Below, piece by piece: positions 17,585 through 27,169 of a stretch of 64,000 nucleotides of DNA (within the stretch, counting starts at the first letter, position 1; each line of letters opens with the position of its first letter). The DNA is taken from assembly GCA_025454975.1 (NCBI GenBank), contig JALONK010000006.1, positions 1-64,000 on the forward strand, given 5' to 3'. The position numbers and the translations under genes were made by a program. The notes beneath the pieces are model-generated. The model searched no databases and was not told the DNA's origin. It saw nothing but the letters and a program-made list of their open reading frames with translations. The DNA comes from Bacteroidia bacterium. Lineage in GTDB: Bacteria; Bacteroidota; Bacteroidia; UKL13-3.

Positions 17585-18745
17585 ATGGAACAAGAACTTG
17601 AATTGTCGGTAGTAATGCCTTGTTTGAATGAGGCTGAAACACTAAAAACCTGTATTGACAAAGCAATGAAATATTTGCGGGAAAATAATATAAAAGGTGA
17701 AGTGGTGATTGGCGATAATGGAAGTACTGATGGCTCGCAAGATATTGCCAGAAGTTGCGGGGCCAGGGTAATTGATATTCCTCGTAAGGGTTATGGAAGT
17801 GCACTTATGGGAGCTATTCAAGCTTCTAAGGGCAAATATGTAATTATGGGAGATAGTGATGATAGTTACGACTTTAGTAACCTTAATGCTTACGTGCATA
17901 AACTACGTGAAGGTTATGATTTAGTAATGGGAAACCGGTTTAAAGGAGGAATTGCCAAAGGTGCTATGCCTTTCCTTCATAAATATTTGGGTAATCCTGT
18001 ATTGTCTTTTATTGGAAGGTTATTTTTTGGTAGTAAAATTGGTGATTTTCATTGTGGTTTAAGAGGTTTTAGACAAGATTTAGTTACACTGCTTAACTTG
18101 CAAACCACAGGTATGGAGTTTGCCAGTGAAATGGTGGTTAAGGCAACCATTAATAAATTAAAAATAGCAGAAGTGCCAACCACACTTTCTCCTGATGGTA
18201 GAAGTCGTCCACCTCATTTAAGAACTTGGCGTGATGGATGGCGCCATCTAAGATTTTTGCTCTTATACAGCCCGCGTTGGTTGTTTTTAATACCGGGTAC
18301 TTTTTTAATGTTGGTAGGTTTGGTATTATTTATTGCCATTGCTAAAGGTCCTGTTCAATTATTAAATATTTATTTCGATACTAACACCTTATTGTACGCA
18401 GGGGCATTTATGGTAATAGGTTTTCAAGCTGTAAATTTTGCAGTTTTCACAAGGATTTATGCCATACATCAAGGTTTTCTTCCTCAAAATAAATCATTAG
18501 TAAGAATGGTTGACAAAATTTCGTTGGAAGCAGGATTAGTATTAGGAATTCTTATTACCGTTGGTGGATTAGGCGGCTCGGTTTACTCTTTGTATTTGTG
18601 GGATCAAACAGAGTTTGGGAATTTAAATTATCCAAGTATTCTGCGAGTAGTTATCCCATCAGTAATTGCAATTATGCTTGGTTTACAAACTATTTTTTCA
18701 AGTTTCTTTCTTAGTTTTTTAGGTGTTAATCAAAAGAAAAATTAA
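17585..18745 (+). CDS. GT2 polyprenyl-phosphate sugar transferase with membrane tail
   Basis: The 386-residue protein has an N-terminal GT-A domain (VVMPCLNEAETL, IGDNGSTDGS, and the DxD-like MGDSDDSYDF near residue 97). The C-terminal part has several membrane helices (from about residue 230, WLFLIPGTFLMLVGLVLF onward). This architecture matches dolichol/undecaprenyl-phosphate mannose or glucose synthases (DPM1/GtrB-like), which charge the lipid carrier used by GT-C enzymes. That fits the next gene, a GT-C protein 11 bases downstream. The sugar is unknown. Confidence 0.87.
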   Translation: MEQELELSVVMPCLNEAETLKTCIDKAMKYLRENNIKGEVVIGDNGSTDGSQDIARSCGARVIDIPRKGYGSALMGAIQASKGKYVIMGDSDDSYDFSNLNAYVHKLREGYDLVMGNRFKGGIAKGAMPFLHKYLGNPVLSFIGRLFFGSKIGDFHCGLRGFRQDLVTLLNLQTTGMEFASEMVVKATINKLKIAEVPTTLSPDGRSRPPHLRTWRDGWRHLRFLLLYSPRWLFLIPGTFLMLVGLVLFIAIAKGPVQLLNIYFDTNTLLYAGAFMVIGFQAVNFAVFTRIYAIHQGFLPQNKSLVRMVDKISLEAGLVLGILITVGGLGGSVYSLYLWDQTEFGNLNYPSILRVVIPSVIAIMLGLQTIFSSFFLSFLGVNQKKN

Positions 18746-18756
18746 CTGATTTGTCC

Positions 18757-21729
18757 ATGCAACTAAATGACCAACGTTTAAGTTTATTATTACCGGTAAC
18801 AAATAGAACAAATGCCGAAGCTTTTGAGCAAGTGCTCACATCAATTTCAAAGGGGAAATCTGATGTAGAGGTTTTGATTATTAAACTAAATAGTTCGGCA
18901 GATGCTATTTGGAATAAGCTTGCACAAACCATATCCGGTAAAGAGCTTATTCAAAAAGATAAACTTAAAGCAACAAATTCCATAACCGAATCGTTGCAAC
19001 AAGCTACCGGAAGTTTTTGTGTTTACATTGAACAAGCAGAAATAAAGGCTGTTCCTAGCATTATAGCAGTTGCACAGCAAAAAAGAAAAAAGGTAGATTC
19101 AACTACGTTTTACACCGGAACATTTTGGCATAAAGAAAGTAATAATAAATCAGGTTTTTTCGGGAAACTTGGTCAACGTATTTATAATAGTTTTTACCGA
19201 TTTAGTACAACTTCAAATGTAGGCGATAATCAAAGTGGAGTATGGATGGCTGATACAAAGTTTGCCGCTGAATCATTTACACAATCCCTACATCAGGCAA
19301 AAACCTATCCGGTAATTACAACTCACTTGGGTGCTGCCGGAATACTAACAGAGGATGTTGCATTAAACGCTGACAAGTTTATTTCAAGGGGTAGATTATT
19401 CCAAATTTTATTTTTGCCTTTTATCTCTTATTTGATGGCATTCAGTTATTATGTAATTGGTGCATTTTATGAAATAAAAAATAAAAGTAAAGCCCATTAC
19501 AGCAGTGGTAATGGTCCATTATTCCGTTTGCTGTTTTTTGTTACTGCAAGTTTGTTGGTAGTGGCTTACCCAATGATGAGTCAAGATTTTGGAATGACTT
19601 GGGACGAAAAACAACATGATGAGTATAGCAAGGTGGCATATAATTGGGTTACTTCAATGGGTGAGGATACGGCTGCTTTAGCTGAATCAACAGGAAGTCA
19701 TGATTATGTACGTCAAATTTTTAGACACTATGGTGAGCACATGAATTTGATTGCTGCATTGGTATACAATACTTTTGATACTGATCCTTACGATACAAGA
19801 CATTTTATTATTTCATTGTATGGATTAATAGGGTTGTTAGGTGTTGGACTTACCCTACGAGCATTAACTTCATGGCGAGGCGGTTTAATTGCCATGTTGT
19901 TTATCGCCTTTAATCCATCATGGATGGGATTTAGCATGAATAATCCAACGGATATTCCTTTTGCAGCAGGCTTTGCGTTATCAGCGTATTTTATGGTAAG
20001 GGTGTTGAAGCGTATGCCTAATCCTAGAAAACGTGATATAACATGGCTAGGTATCGGTATTGGAATTGGAATCGGGAGTCGTGTTGGGGCACTCTTAATT
20101 ATTGCTTACATGGGATTATTCATGGGATTTCAATGGTTGTATATCTGCATTCGTGAAAAGCGAGGAATTTTCTCTAAAGGTGTTGCGGTGTATTTTAGAA
20201 CATTTTTAAGTATTGCTTTATTAGGATATATATTTGGAATTTTATTATGGCCGTATGCATTAAGCAACCCACTCAAAAATGTAATTGTTTCGTTTAAAAA
20301 ATCAAGTGAAAATGCTTTTTACGCCAACAATACTGAGTTGTTTGAAGGCAAACGTATTTACATGCTAACGGAAGCACCGGGTTATTATGTGGTGAAATTT
20401 TTAAGCATGGGCAATCCATTGTATTTATTGGTGGGTGTTGCATTAACCATTTTACTTACTTTTTGGATTCGCAGGTACATTAACATAGGGTATATTCTAA
20501 TGTTTGTGTTTATGATGGTTTTCCCTGTTGCCTGGGCTGAATATACTGATTTGAATTATTATAACGGCTGGAGACATTATTTATTTGTTTTGCCATCAAT
20601 TGTTGTATTGTCAGCCATGTCATATGAATATTTGTTTTTTGTGTTGCCAAATAAAGTATTACAATATTGTCTTTTAGGGTTGTTGACAGTGGGATTTGGA
20701 AAACCATTATTGTGGATGGTTAAAAACTATCCAAATCTGTATGTTTACTTTAATGAAACTGTTGGTGGAATAAATGGAGCGTATGGTGTTTATGAAACCG
20801 ATTATTACAGTAACTCTTGCAGAGAAGCGGCTGAATGGTTAGCCAAAGAATTAGGGCCTAACAGTACCGCTAAAATTGCCATTAATAATGAACCGTTAAC
20901 AGCTTCTTATTATGGCCATAGAATCAATCCTAAACTCGATTTTTTCTGGGTTCGTGAATATGAAGAATTTAAGCCGCGTTGGGATTATATGATTTTAACC
21001 ACACGTACTTATGGATATAATGAACTAAGGAAAGGTTTTCCACACAAGGGTACGATTTACAAGGTAATGGCTGATGATATTCCTTTGTGTATTGTTATTA
21101 AACGAGAAAATAATTTTATGCCCGATGGTTATGAAGCCTTGGCCAGAAGAAGTTATGATACCGCCGCAACAATGTTTCAGCAAGCAATTACCTACGATCC
21201 AATGAATGAAGAATCGCATCGCATGTTGGCTACCACTTATTTGCAAATGAAACGTTTTAATGAAGCTAAAGCTGCGGCGTTAAAAGCTGTTGAGATATTT
21301 CCCGAAAACTATTCGGCATACAGTGTATTAGGTCAAATTTATTTTAACGAGCAACGCCCTGATAGTGCGGTTCATTATTTCGATATTGCTTTGCACCACA
21401 AGCGAAATATTACCGAGGCTTATTATTATGCCGGTAACGCAATGATGCAAATGAATAAATATAGTGAAGCAGCAGATTATTTTGAAAAAGGTATTGGACA
21501 TAACGGACAAATACCTGAAATGTATTATAGTTTAGGTGTTGCATATTTAAATCTAAACAGTTTAGAACTTGCCGAGCAATCATTAAGTTATGCACTTGGC
21601 TTGAACCAAAATTATGCGCCTGCTTATTATTCATTAGCACAATTATATCAACGTAAAAATGATAGTGCTCGTGCTCAAGAAGCGATGCGACGTTACCAGG
21701 CTTTAGCACAAGGAATGCCAATAAATTAA
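18757..21729 (+). CDS. Large GT-C glycosyltransferase: GT2-like N-domain, GT39-like core, TPR tail
   Basis: This is a 990-residue composite protein. Residues 1-235 look like a worn GT2 domain (LSLLLPVTNR start, ATGSFCVYIE in the place of the usual metal-binding strand). From about 245 to 720 there are many membrane helices of a PMT/ArnT-like GT-C enzyme, with the acidic motif TWDEKQHDEY near residue 280 in the first outer loop. From about 788 there are at least five TPR units (ARRSYDTAATMFQQAITYDP, AYYYAGNAMMQMNKYSEAAD). GT-C enzymes use polyprenyl-phosphate sugars such as the product of the preceding gene. I use ATG 18757 rather than TTG 18751. The GT2 part seems to lack a clear DxD and may be inactive. 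Confidence 0.82.
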   Translation: MQLNDQRLSLLLPVTNRTNAEAFEQVLTSISKGKSDVEVLIIKLNSSADAIWNKLAQTISGKELIQKDKLKATNSITESLQQATGSFCVYIEQAEIKAVPSIIAVAQQKRKKVDSTTFYTGTFWHKESNNKSGFFGKLGQRIYNSFYRFSTTSNVGDNQSGVWMADTKFAAESFTQSLHQAKTYPVITTHLGAAGILTEDVALNADKFISRGRLFQILFLPFISYLMAFSYYVIGAFYEIKNKSKAHYSSGNGPLFRLLFFVTASLLVVAYPMMSQDFGMTWDEKQHDEYSKVAYNWVTSMGEDTAALAESTGSHDYVRQIFRHYGEHMNLIAALVYNTFDTDPYDTRHFIISLYGLIGLLGVGLTLRALTSWRGGLIAMLFIAFNPSWMGFSMNNPTDIPFAAGFALSAYFMVRVLKRMPNPRKRDITWLGIGIGIGIGSRVGALLIIAYMGLFMGFQWLYICIREKRGIFSKGVAVYFRTFLSIALLGYIFGILLWPYALSNPLKNVIVSFKKSSENAFYANNTELFEGKRIYMLTEAPGYYVVKFLSMGNPLYLLVGVALTILLTFWIRRYINIGYILMFVFMMVFPVAWAEYTDLNYYNGWRHYLFVLPSIVVLSAMSYEYLFFVLPNKVLQYCLLGLLTVGFGKPLLWMVKNYPNLYVYFNETVGGINGAYGVYETDYYSNSCREAAEWLAKELGPNSTAKIAINNEPLTASYYGHRINPKLDFFWVREYEEFKPRWDYMILTTRTYGYNELRKGFPHKGTIYKVMADDIPLCIVIKRENNFMPDGYEALARRSYDTAATMFQQAITYDPMNEESHRMLATTYLQMKRFNEAKAAALKAVEIFPENYSAYSVLGQIYFNEQRPDSAVHYFDIALHHKRNITEAYYYAGNAMMQMNKYSEAADYFEKGIGHNGQIPEMYYSLGVAYLNLNSLELAEQSLSYALGLNQNYAPAYYSLAQLYQRKNDSARAQEAMRRYQALAQGMPIN

Positions 21730-21768
21730 TCTATGGAAATATAATCCTCGATTAAACTATCAAACAAC

Positions 21769-23724
21769 ATGATATTATCTGTTATAATAGTAAACTACAA
21801 TGTTAAATACTTTCTGGAGCAGGCCTTGCACAGTGTTTTTAAAGCCATGCAAGGAATTGAAGGGGAAGTATTTGTAGTTGATAATCATTCGGCAGATGGT
21901 AGTTGTGAAATGGTAAGCAAAAAATTTCCTCAGGTTAAACTAATTTCAAATCTAAATAATGTAGGTTTTTCAGCAGCGAATAACCAAGCTATTCGTCTAT
22001 CATCAGGAAAGTATGTTCTGCTGTTAAATCCGGATACTGTTGTTGAAGAAGACTGTTTTTCAAAGTGTATTGACTTCATGGAACGCACTCCCGGTGCAGG
22101 TGCTTTAGGCGTGAGAATGATTGATGGAAAAGGGAAATTTTTACCTGAGTCAAAAAGAGGATTACCTACCCCTCAGGTTGCTTTTTATAAAATGTTTGGT
22201 TTTGCTTCATTCTTTCCTAAATCGAAAACATTTGGCAAATATCATTTAGGATTTTATGATGAATTCGAGGTTAATCCTGTTGAAGTATTATCAGGTGCAT
22301 TTATGTTTATTAGAAAGCAAGCACTTGAAAAATCAGGCTTATTAGATGAAGACTATTTTATGTATGGTGAAGATATTGATTTATCTTATCGCATAACCCA
22401 ATCGGGATACCTTAATTATTATTTCCCTAAAACAACAATCATTCATTATAAAGGCGAGAGTACCAAAAAAACAAGTGTTAATTACGTGTTTGTGTTTTAC
22501 CGAGCCATGATTGTTTTTGCTCAGAAACATTATTCACAAAAACATGCTCATTTATTTAGTTCATTAATAAATATAGCCATTTATATACGCGCCGCAATTT
22601 CATTATTAGCTAGGTTTATGCAATGGTCGTACCTGTTTATAATTGATGCAGTCCTGATGTATTTGGGGGTTTACTTGGTAAAAGAATATTGGGAAAATAA
22701 TCATAAGTTTATTGAAGGTGGTTCATATCCTCCCGAATTTATGTTGTTAAATGCTTCATTGTATACTTTGCTATGGTTATTAGGCTTGTACTTTGCGGGA
22801 GCATATGATAAACCTCGTTCCATTAAAGCTATTGTAAAAGGTGTATTTTGGGGAAGTATTGGTATTAGTATTTTCTATGCTTTTGCGCCTTTAGAGTTAA
22901 GATTTTCGAGAGCAATTATTGTATTAGGTATTGCCGGAGCAATTACAGTTACCTATCTCAATCGGTTAATTCAATATTTATTGGTGTATAAGAAATGGGA
23001 CTTGTCATTAGCATCTTTCACTAATTCATTAATTGTAGGTAATGCCAGAGAAGCAGATCGGGTTAGTGGGTTATTATTTAAAACACAAGCTAATTGCAGA
23101 ATTTGCGGATACGTTGCTGTTCAGGAAGAAAAAGAAAAGGGTGATTCTTACTTAGGTAATTTGAGTCAACTCGAATCTATCATTCAATTATTTAATGTTG
23201 AAGAAATTATTTTTTGTTCAAAAGATATCTCAGCAGCTCAAATAATTCAGCGTATGAGCAATATCACCATGGCCGGAATTCAATATAAAATTGTGCCTGA
23301 GGAAAGTTTATTTGTGATTGGTTCAAACAGCAAAAACACTGCGGGTGATTTTTATGCATTAGAAATACAAATGGCATTAAACGAACCCTTACAACAACGT
23401 AAAAAGCGATTGTTAGATATTGTTGTCTGTATGTTGATGTTACCTTTAATACCTCTATTGCTTTTAATTAATCGTAAGCCCTCATCAGTTTTAACAAATT
23501 GGCTTTCGGTGTTAATAGGTAAAAAAACATGGGTGGGCTATGCACTTCAGCAACAAGAACATTTACCTCCGATAAGAAAAGGGGTGTTAACCCCGGCAGG
23601 CACTTCTTATGTAGCTGTTGAACAAATTACGGCAAATAAATTAAACTACCTTTATGCAAAAGATTATTCTGTTGAAAAGGACCTGTTGATTGTATTTAAT
23701 GCACTAAGTAAGTTGGGTGGTTGA
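21769..23724 (+). CDS. GT2 glycosyltransferase fused to WbaP-like membrane and CoA-binding-3 region
   Basis: Residues 1-240 are a rhamnosyltransferase-like GT2 domain (SVIIVNYNVKYFLEQAL, LNNVGFSAANNQAI, LLLNPDTVVEED as the DxD region, YGEDIDLSYRI). About 285-400 contains membrane helices. About 415-530 resembles the CoA_binding_3 domain of WbaP/WcaJ phosphoglycosyl transferases (NSLIVGNAREADRVSGLL). About 544-651 begins like a phosphoglycosyl transferase helix (KKRLLDIVVCMLMLPLIPLL), but I do not see the KFRSM or catalytic Asp-Glu motif. It is the last gene of the glycan operon. It overlaps the convergent glycosyltransferase by 61 bases. Confidence 0.82.
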   Translation: MILSVIIVNYNVKYFLEQALHSVFKAMQGIEGEVFVVDNHSADGSCEMVSKKFPQVKLISNLNNVGFSAANNQAIRLSSGKYVLLLNPDTVVEEDCFSKCIDFMERTPGAGALGVRMIDGKGKFLPESKRGLPTPQVAFYKMFGFASFFPKSKTFGKYHLGFYDEFEVNPVEVLSGAFMFIRKQALEKSGLLDEDYFMYGEDIDLSYRITQSGYLNYYFPKTTIIHYKGESTKKTSVNYVFVFYRAMIVFAQKHYSQKHAHLFSSLINIAIYIRAAISLLARFMQWSYLFIIDAVLMYLGVYLVKEYWENNHKFIEGGSYPPEFMLLNASLYTLLWLLGLYFAGAYDKPRSIKAIVKGVFWGSIGISIFYAFAPLELRFSRAIIVLGIAGAITVTYLNRLIQYLLVYKKWDLSLASFTNSLIVGNAREADRVSGLLFKTQANCRICGYVAVQEEKEKGDSYLGNLSQLESIIQLFNVEEIIFCSKDISAAQIIQRMSNITMAGIQYKIVPEESLFVIGSNSKNTAGDFYALEIQMALNEPLQQRKKRLLDIVVCMLMLPLIPLLLLINRKPSSVLTNWLSVLIGKKTWVGYALQQQEHLPPIRKGVLTPAGTSYVAVEQITANKLNYLYAKDYSVEKDLLIVFNALSKLGG

Positions 23725-24740
23725 ACCTCGTTAATTAGTTCGGATGTTTTCTGTGGTTGAAACGAAGCCAATACATTTTCAACAAGTTCAGCAGTTATAT
23801 CAGGATAATACACCTTAATAGGAAACCCATAATTTATCCATCCTTTTAACTGAGTTAAAAAATCGTCATTTATCTTTTTTACTACAGTTAAACCCATCGA
23901 CTTCAATGCAGCCGCATTGCACTGTTGTTCGTACTGATCCGACATAGGCACAACTAAAACCTTTTTTTGAAGATACATGGCTTCCGCCGGACTTTCAAAT
24001 CCACCCCCGGTAATTAATCCTTCACATCCTGATAAACTGTTCATGTAAGCTTCAGTTTGTATGGGTTGAACGTGAACATTTTTTAGTTGATACGATTGTT
24101 TACTATGTTTACTAAACACATCAAATCGAACATCAGGAATTTGAGTGAAATATTTTATTAAGGTATCATCGGAATGAGCAGGTAAATACACTGTATAATG
24201 TCCGAAGTTATTAATATCTAATTTGCGAATTTTAGAAAATATTATCGGAGTATAAATTTCCTGATCGTATTTTAAAAAATGAAAGCCAACATGGCTAGTG
24301 CTTGGTGCATAATGTTTAAGTAATAATTCGGCTGAATGGCTAATCTTTACAGGACGTGGAGTTTTCTCGCTTAAAAATGCCGATTGATGACTCATAGCTA
24401 AACAATCTTTACCTCTAAATTTACAAGCCCAAGCTGTTACAGGTTCAAAATCATTAATGACTAAATCATAATCATGCACAGGAAAGGATAAAACATCCTT
24501 CATAAATTGTAATGGCTTCAACTTTTTAATAGTATCAATTTTGTTAATTCCACCGTTTTTGCCAAATGTAAATCCCATCCCATTTTTTCTGTACTTTACC
24601 AAATAGTCGCAACCAAGTTCACTATGACTACCACTGATTAATAAATCTAATGATGCGTGTTTTATGAGATGTGGTATAATTTCTCGTGCCCTGCTTAGAT
24701 GACCATTGCCCGTGCCTTGAATAGCATATAATACTTTCAT
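23664..24740 (-). CDS. MJ1255/VC2487-type glycosyltransferase (GT28 C-domain-like)
   Basis: The 358-residue protein opens with KVLYAIQGTGNGHLSRAREI, the hallmark of MJ1255/VC2487-like UDP-sugar glycosyltransferases with a GT-B fold. The nucleotide-sugar site is near GLITGGGFESPAEAMYLQKKVLVVP. It starts 1 base after the LpxH-like gene, so the two form a transcription unit, suggesting work on a lipid or cell-wall glycan. The last 20 codons overlap the 3' end of the opposite-strand GT2 gene, so both strands are coding over 61 bases. Confidence 0.83.
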   Translation of the reverse strand: MKVLYAIQGTGNGHLSRAREIIPHLIKHASLDLLISGSHSELGCDYLVKYRKNGMGFTFGKNGGINKIDTIKKLKPLQFMKDVLSFPVHDYDLVINDFEPVTAWACKFRGKDCLAMSHQSAFLSEKTPRPVKISHSAELLLKHYAPSTSHVGFHFLKYDQEIYTPIIFSKIRKLDINNFGHYTVYLPAHSDDTLIKYFTQIPDVRFDVFSKHSKQSYQLKNVHVQPIQTEAYMNSLSGCEGLITGGGFESPAEAMYLQKKVLVVPMSDQYEQQCNAAALKSMGLTVVKKINDDFLTQLKGWINYGFPIKVYYPDITAELVENVLASFQPQKTSELINEVQPPNLLSALNTINRSFSTE

Positions 24741-24741
24741 G

Positions 24742-25584
24742 TTACACCAACGTTGAGGTTTCTACGATATGCTTATATAACAATTCTATATCAGGAAGTT
24801 TTGCATTCAGTTCATCCTCTTCAGCTTCGGCGTTTTCATCAAACAAGTCTTTAAAAACTGCAAGCTCCCATTTGTTATCATGATATTCCAATGCTGTTAA
24901 GTTCTCAATCCAGTCGCCACTATTTAGGTACATAACTTTCCCTTTATTGTTATCTACCATTTTTATGCACGGTTGATGAATATGTCCACAAACTACATAG
25001 TCAAATCCGTTGTCAATGGCTATATCAGTAGCAGTGGTTTCGAAATCATCAATAAACTTAATGGCTTGTTTCACCCCGTTTTTAACTTTCTTACTTAAAG
25101 ATACTTTTCCCTTACCCATTTTCATGCTGAAATAATTTACCAAGCTGTTGATTAGAATAAGTGAATCATATCCAATAGCCCCCAACTTAGCTAACCATTT
25201 ACTGTGTTTCATGGTTATATCAAACACATCACCATGGAAAAACCAGGCTTTTTTACCATCCAAGTCTAACACTAACTTATCAGCAAGTTCAAGTCGTCCT
25301 AACCTAAAATCAGTAAATTTTCGGAGCATCTCATCATGATTACCTGTGAGGTAATACACCTTTGTTCCGGTGCTCATCATTTTAATGATACGCTGCACAA
25401 CCTTCATGTGTGAATCGGGCCAGTAACGTTTATTAAATTGCCAAATATCAATAATATCGCCGTTAAGGATAAGTATTTCAGGATTGATAGATTTGAGATA
25501 CCTGTTTAAGGCTTTTGCGTGGCAACCGTATGTTCCTAAGTGTACATCAGAAATCACCACCAGTTTAACATGACGTTTATTCAT
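24742..25584 (-). CDS. UDP-2,3-diacylglucosamine diphosphatase-like metallophosphoesterase
   Basis: The 280-residue protein has all five metallophosphoesterase motifs: DVHLG, GDIID, GNHDE, FHGDVFD and GHIHQP. The wording and size match the LpxH-like group that removes UMP from UDP-diacylglucosamine in lipid A synthesis, acting at the cytoplasmic face of the membrane. It is about 40 residues longer than E. coli LpxH and ends in an acidic tail, as other Bacteroidota versions do. Some of these proteins may be general phosphodiesterases, so I leave the symbol blank. It is cotranscribed with the glycosyltransferase downstream. Confidence 0.82.
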   Translation of the reverse strand: MNKRHVKLVVISDVHLGTYGCHAKALNRYLKSINPEILILNGDIIDIWQFNKRYWPDSHMKVVQRIIKMMSTGTKVYYLTGNHDEMLRKFTDFRLGRLELADKLVLDLDGKKAWFFHGDVFDITMKHSKWLAKLGAIGYDSLILINSLVNYFSMKMGKGKVSLSKKVKNGVKQAIKFIDDFETTATDIAIDNGFDYVVCGHIHQPCIKMVDNNKGKVMYLNSGDWIENLTALEYHDNKWELAVFKDLFDENAEAEEDELNAKLPDIELLYKHIVETSTLV

Positions 25585-25748
25585 TAAGGATTGGTTTTTC
25601 TGAGTTTCAAAACAACAACAACTTTATTATCAAAATATAAACGAGCTATTAATTAATAGTTAGCGGAATTGTCATTTTTAAATTATTAGTAAATTTAATC
25701 TTGGAATTACATCTAACTTTTTATTAATTCGGGTGTTATAGTTTTATT

Positions 25749-26135
25749 ATGCCAAAAGCAGTTACACATGATGTTAGCATTTCGGTTGAGGTAGCCTACC
25801 AAAATACAGAGTTGAATTCTCCTGTAAAGGAGCATTTGTTCGCTTATCGAATAACTATAAAAAATAATGGTGAATACACTTTAAAGCTGCTCAGACGACA
25901 TTGGTATATCAATGATTTAAATATTGCTAAATCGGAAGTAGAAGGAGAGGGCGTAGTTGGTTTGCAACCAGTACTTGAACCGGGTGAGTCGCATCAATAT
26001 GTTTCAGGCTGCGCCATTCAATCAGAAATAGGAACTATGCATGGTACGTACCTAATGGAGCGACAAATGGATGGAAAACTGTTTGAAGTTAAAATTCCGT
26101 TGTTTCATCTGTTAGCGCCATTTCGTTTAAATTGA
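25749..26135 (+). CDS. apaG: ApaG/DUF525 domain protein
   Basis: The 128-residue protein is a single ApaG beta-sandwich: ISVEVAYQNTELNSP, HLFAYRITIKNNGEYTLKLL, RRHWYINDLN, EGEGVVGLQPVLEPGE and GTMHGTYLM are all typical. ApaG proteins bind pyrophosphate-containing ligands, and F-box relatives exist in eukaryotes; the bacterial role is linked to cobalt and magnesium resistance in Salmonella. Its stop overlaps the TTG start of the next gene, so translation is probably coupled. Confidence 0.9.
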   Translation: MPKAVTHDVSISVEVAYQNTELNSPVKEHLFAYRITIKNNGEYTLKLLRRHWYINDLNIAKSEVEGEGVVGLQPVLEPGESHQYVSGCAIQSEIGTMHGTYLMERQMDGKLFEVKIPLFHLLAPFRLN

Positions 26136-26548
26136 TTACTGTTCAATCTGCATTAATAAAAGGACTTATTTTTTTCGCCGGATTGGTTATCATTCTTGGT
26201 GTATTTTTATGCATCAAACTTTGGCAAATGGATGATACTTCATCAACCATAGGTATGGTAACAGAAAACAACGTACATGGCATTAACCAAAGTGATTTTG
26301 GTTCAACCATAAGTGCCGAAATACGATTTATGGTTAATGAAAAATTTTATGCTTTTAGAGGTCCCGAAGGCCAACCACAAAAACAAGGTTCGATAGTACC
26401 GGTTCGTTACAAAAACAATAATCCGGAAATTGCCTGGCTGGATACATTCTCCGGTTTTTGGTTACATGGCTTGATATGGTGCATTTTACCGGGTATTTTT
26501 TGGACTGCTATTAGTTTAAGTGTAATTGAGGTTAAGGCTTCAGCTTAA
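26132..26548 (+). CDS. DUF3592-type small membrane protein
   Basis: The 138-residue frame starts at TTG 26132 within the last codons of apaG; no ATG is in frame until codon 33, after the first membrane helix, so TTG is the best start. Helices lie at about residues 8-28 and 106-130. Between them is a beta-rich domain with SAEIRFMVNEKFYAFRG and GSIVPVRYKNNNPEIAWLD, which is the DUF3592 pattern. Function is unknown. The last 9 bases overlap the convergent AlbA_2 gene. Confidence 0.72.
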   Translation: MITVQSALIKGLIFFAGLVIILGVFLCIKLWQMDDTSSTIGMVTENNVHGINQSDFGSTISAEIRFMVNEKFYAFRGPEGQPQKQGSIVPVRYKNNNPEIAWLDTFSGFWLHGLIWCILPGIFWTAISLSVIEVKASA

Positions 26549-27169
26549 TGTAAAGTATTCTTCCTTTTCAGTTGTATGGTTGCGAATAACTCCCGAACTC
26601 ACAAGGTTTATTAGCATGCGCTGTGCCCTCCATTTTGAAATATTCAACAATTTGCAGGTTTGCTTCAAAGTGATTTTTTCGTTTTGACCAAGATAATGCA
26701 ATAAACCTTCTTCGTGTTTGCTGTATTTAATCAAAGTATTTTTTTGTTGAGTAGTTCTTTTAAGTACATCAACAACAATTTTACTCGCCAGTAAACTTTT
26801 ATCTTTTACCCTGATATGAACCCACCATTTCCCATCTTCATCTTTTGCATGATAAGGTTTGTTTGTGCCTTCTTGAATAATTGCTTCGATAATCGTTTTA
26901 TCACCAAGTTCCCATTCAACCCAGTCTATCTTTACTTCGGGCTTACAGAAAAACGCTCCTGCTAGTTCAAGCATATATTTTTCATCTTCACTTCTTACGC
27001 CGCTAATCGTACCATTGTCATTTACTCCTACCAATAAGGTACCACCTTTATGATTTGAAAAAGCTGCTAAAGTTTTTGCGATTTTTGAAGCACTTGAAAT
27101 CGTTTTTTTAAAATCTAATGTTTCACCTTCGCCTTTAGCAATTAACTGAAAAATATGATGCAATGACAT
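26540..27169 (-). CDS. Schlafen AlbA_2 domain protein with C-terminal winged helix
   Basis: The 209-residue protein starts EGETLDFKKTISSASKIAKTLAAFSNHKGGTLLVGV, the AlbA_2 (divergent AAA_4) fold, with GVNDNGTISGV completing the site. The last 60 residues form a helix-turn-helix (ITLKQTCKLLNISKWRAQRMLINLVSSGVI). Proteins of this type are usually read as predicted DNA-binding regulators; some relatives occur in defence loci, but nothing else here suggests defence. I chose the ATG at 27169 because the 19 upstream residues do not look like the family. Confidence 0.8.
   Translation of the reverse strand: MSLHHIFQLIAKGEGETLDFKKTISSASKIAKTLAAFSNHKGGTLLVGVNDNGTISGVRSEDEKYMLELAGAFFCKPEVKIDWVEWELGDKTIIEAIIQEGTNKPYHAKDEDGKWWVHIRVKDKSLLASKIVVDVLKRTTQQKNTLIKYSKHEEGLLHYLGQNEKITLKQTCKLLNISKWRAQRMLINLVSSGVIRNHTTEKEEYFTLS

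Noticed and set aside
26540..27169. AlbA_2 protein as part of a defence island
   Set aside because: Neighbours are apaG, a DUF3592 gene and icd; no nuclease, toxin or helicase partner is present.
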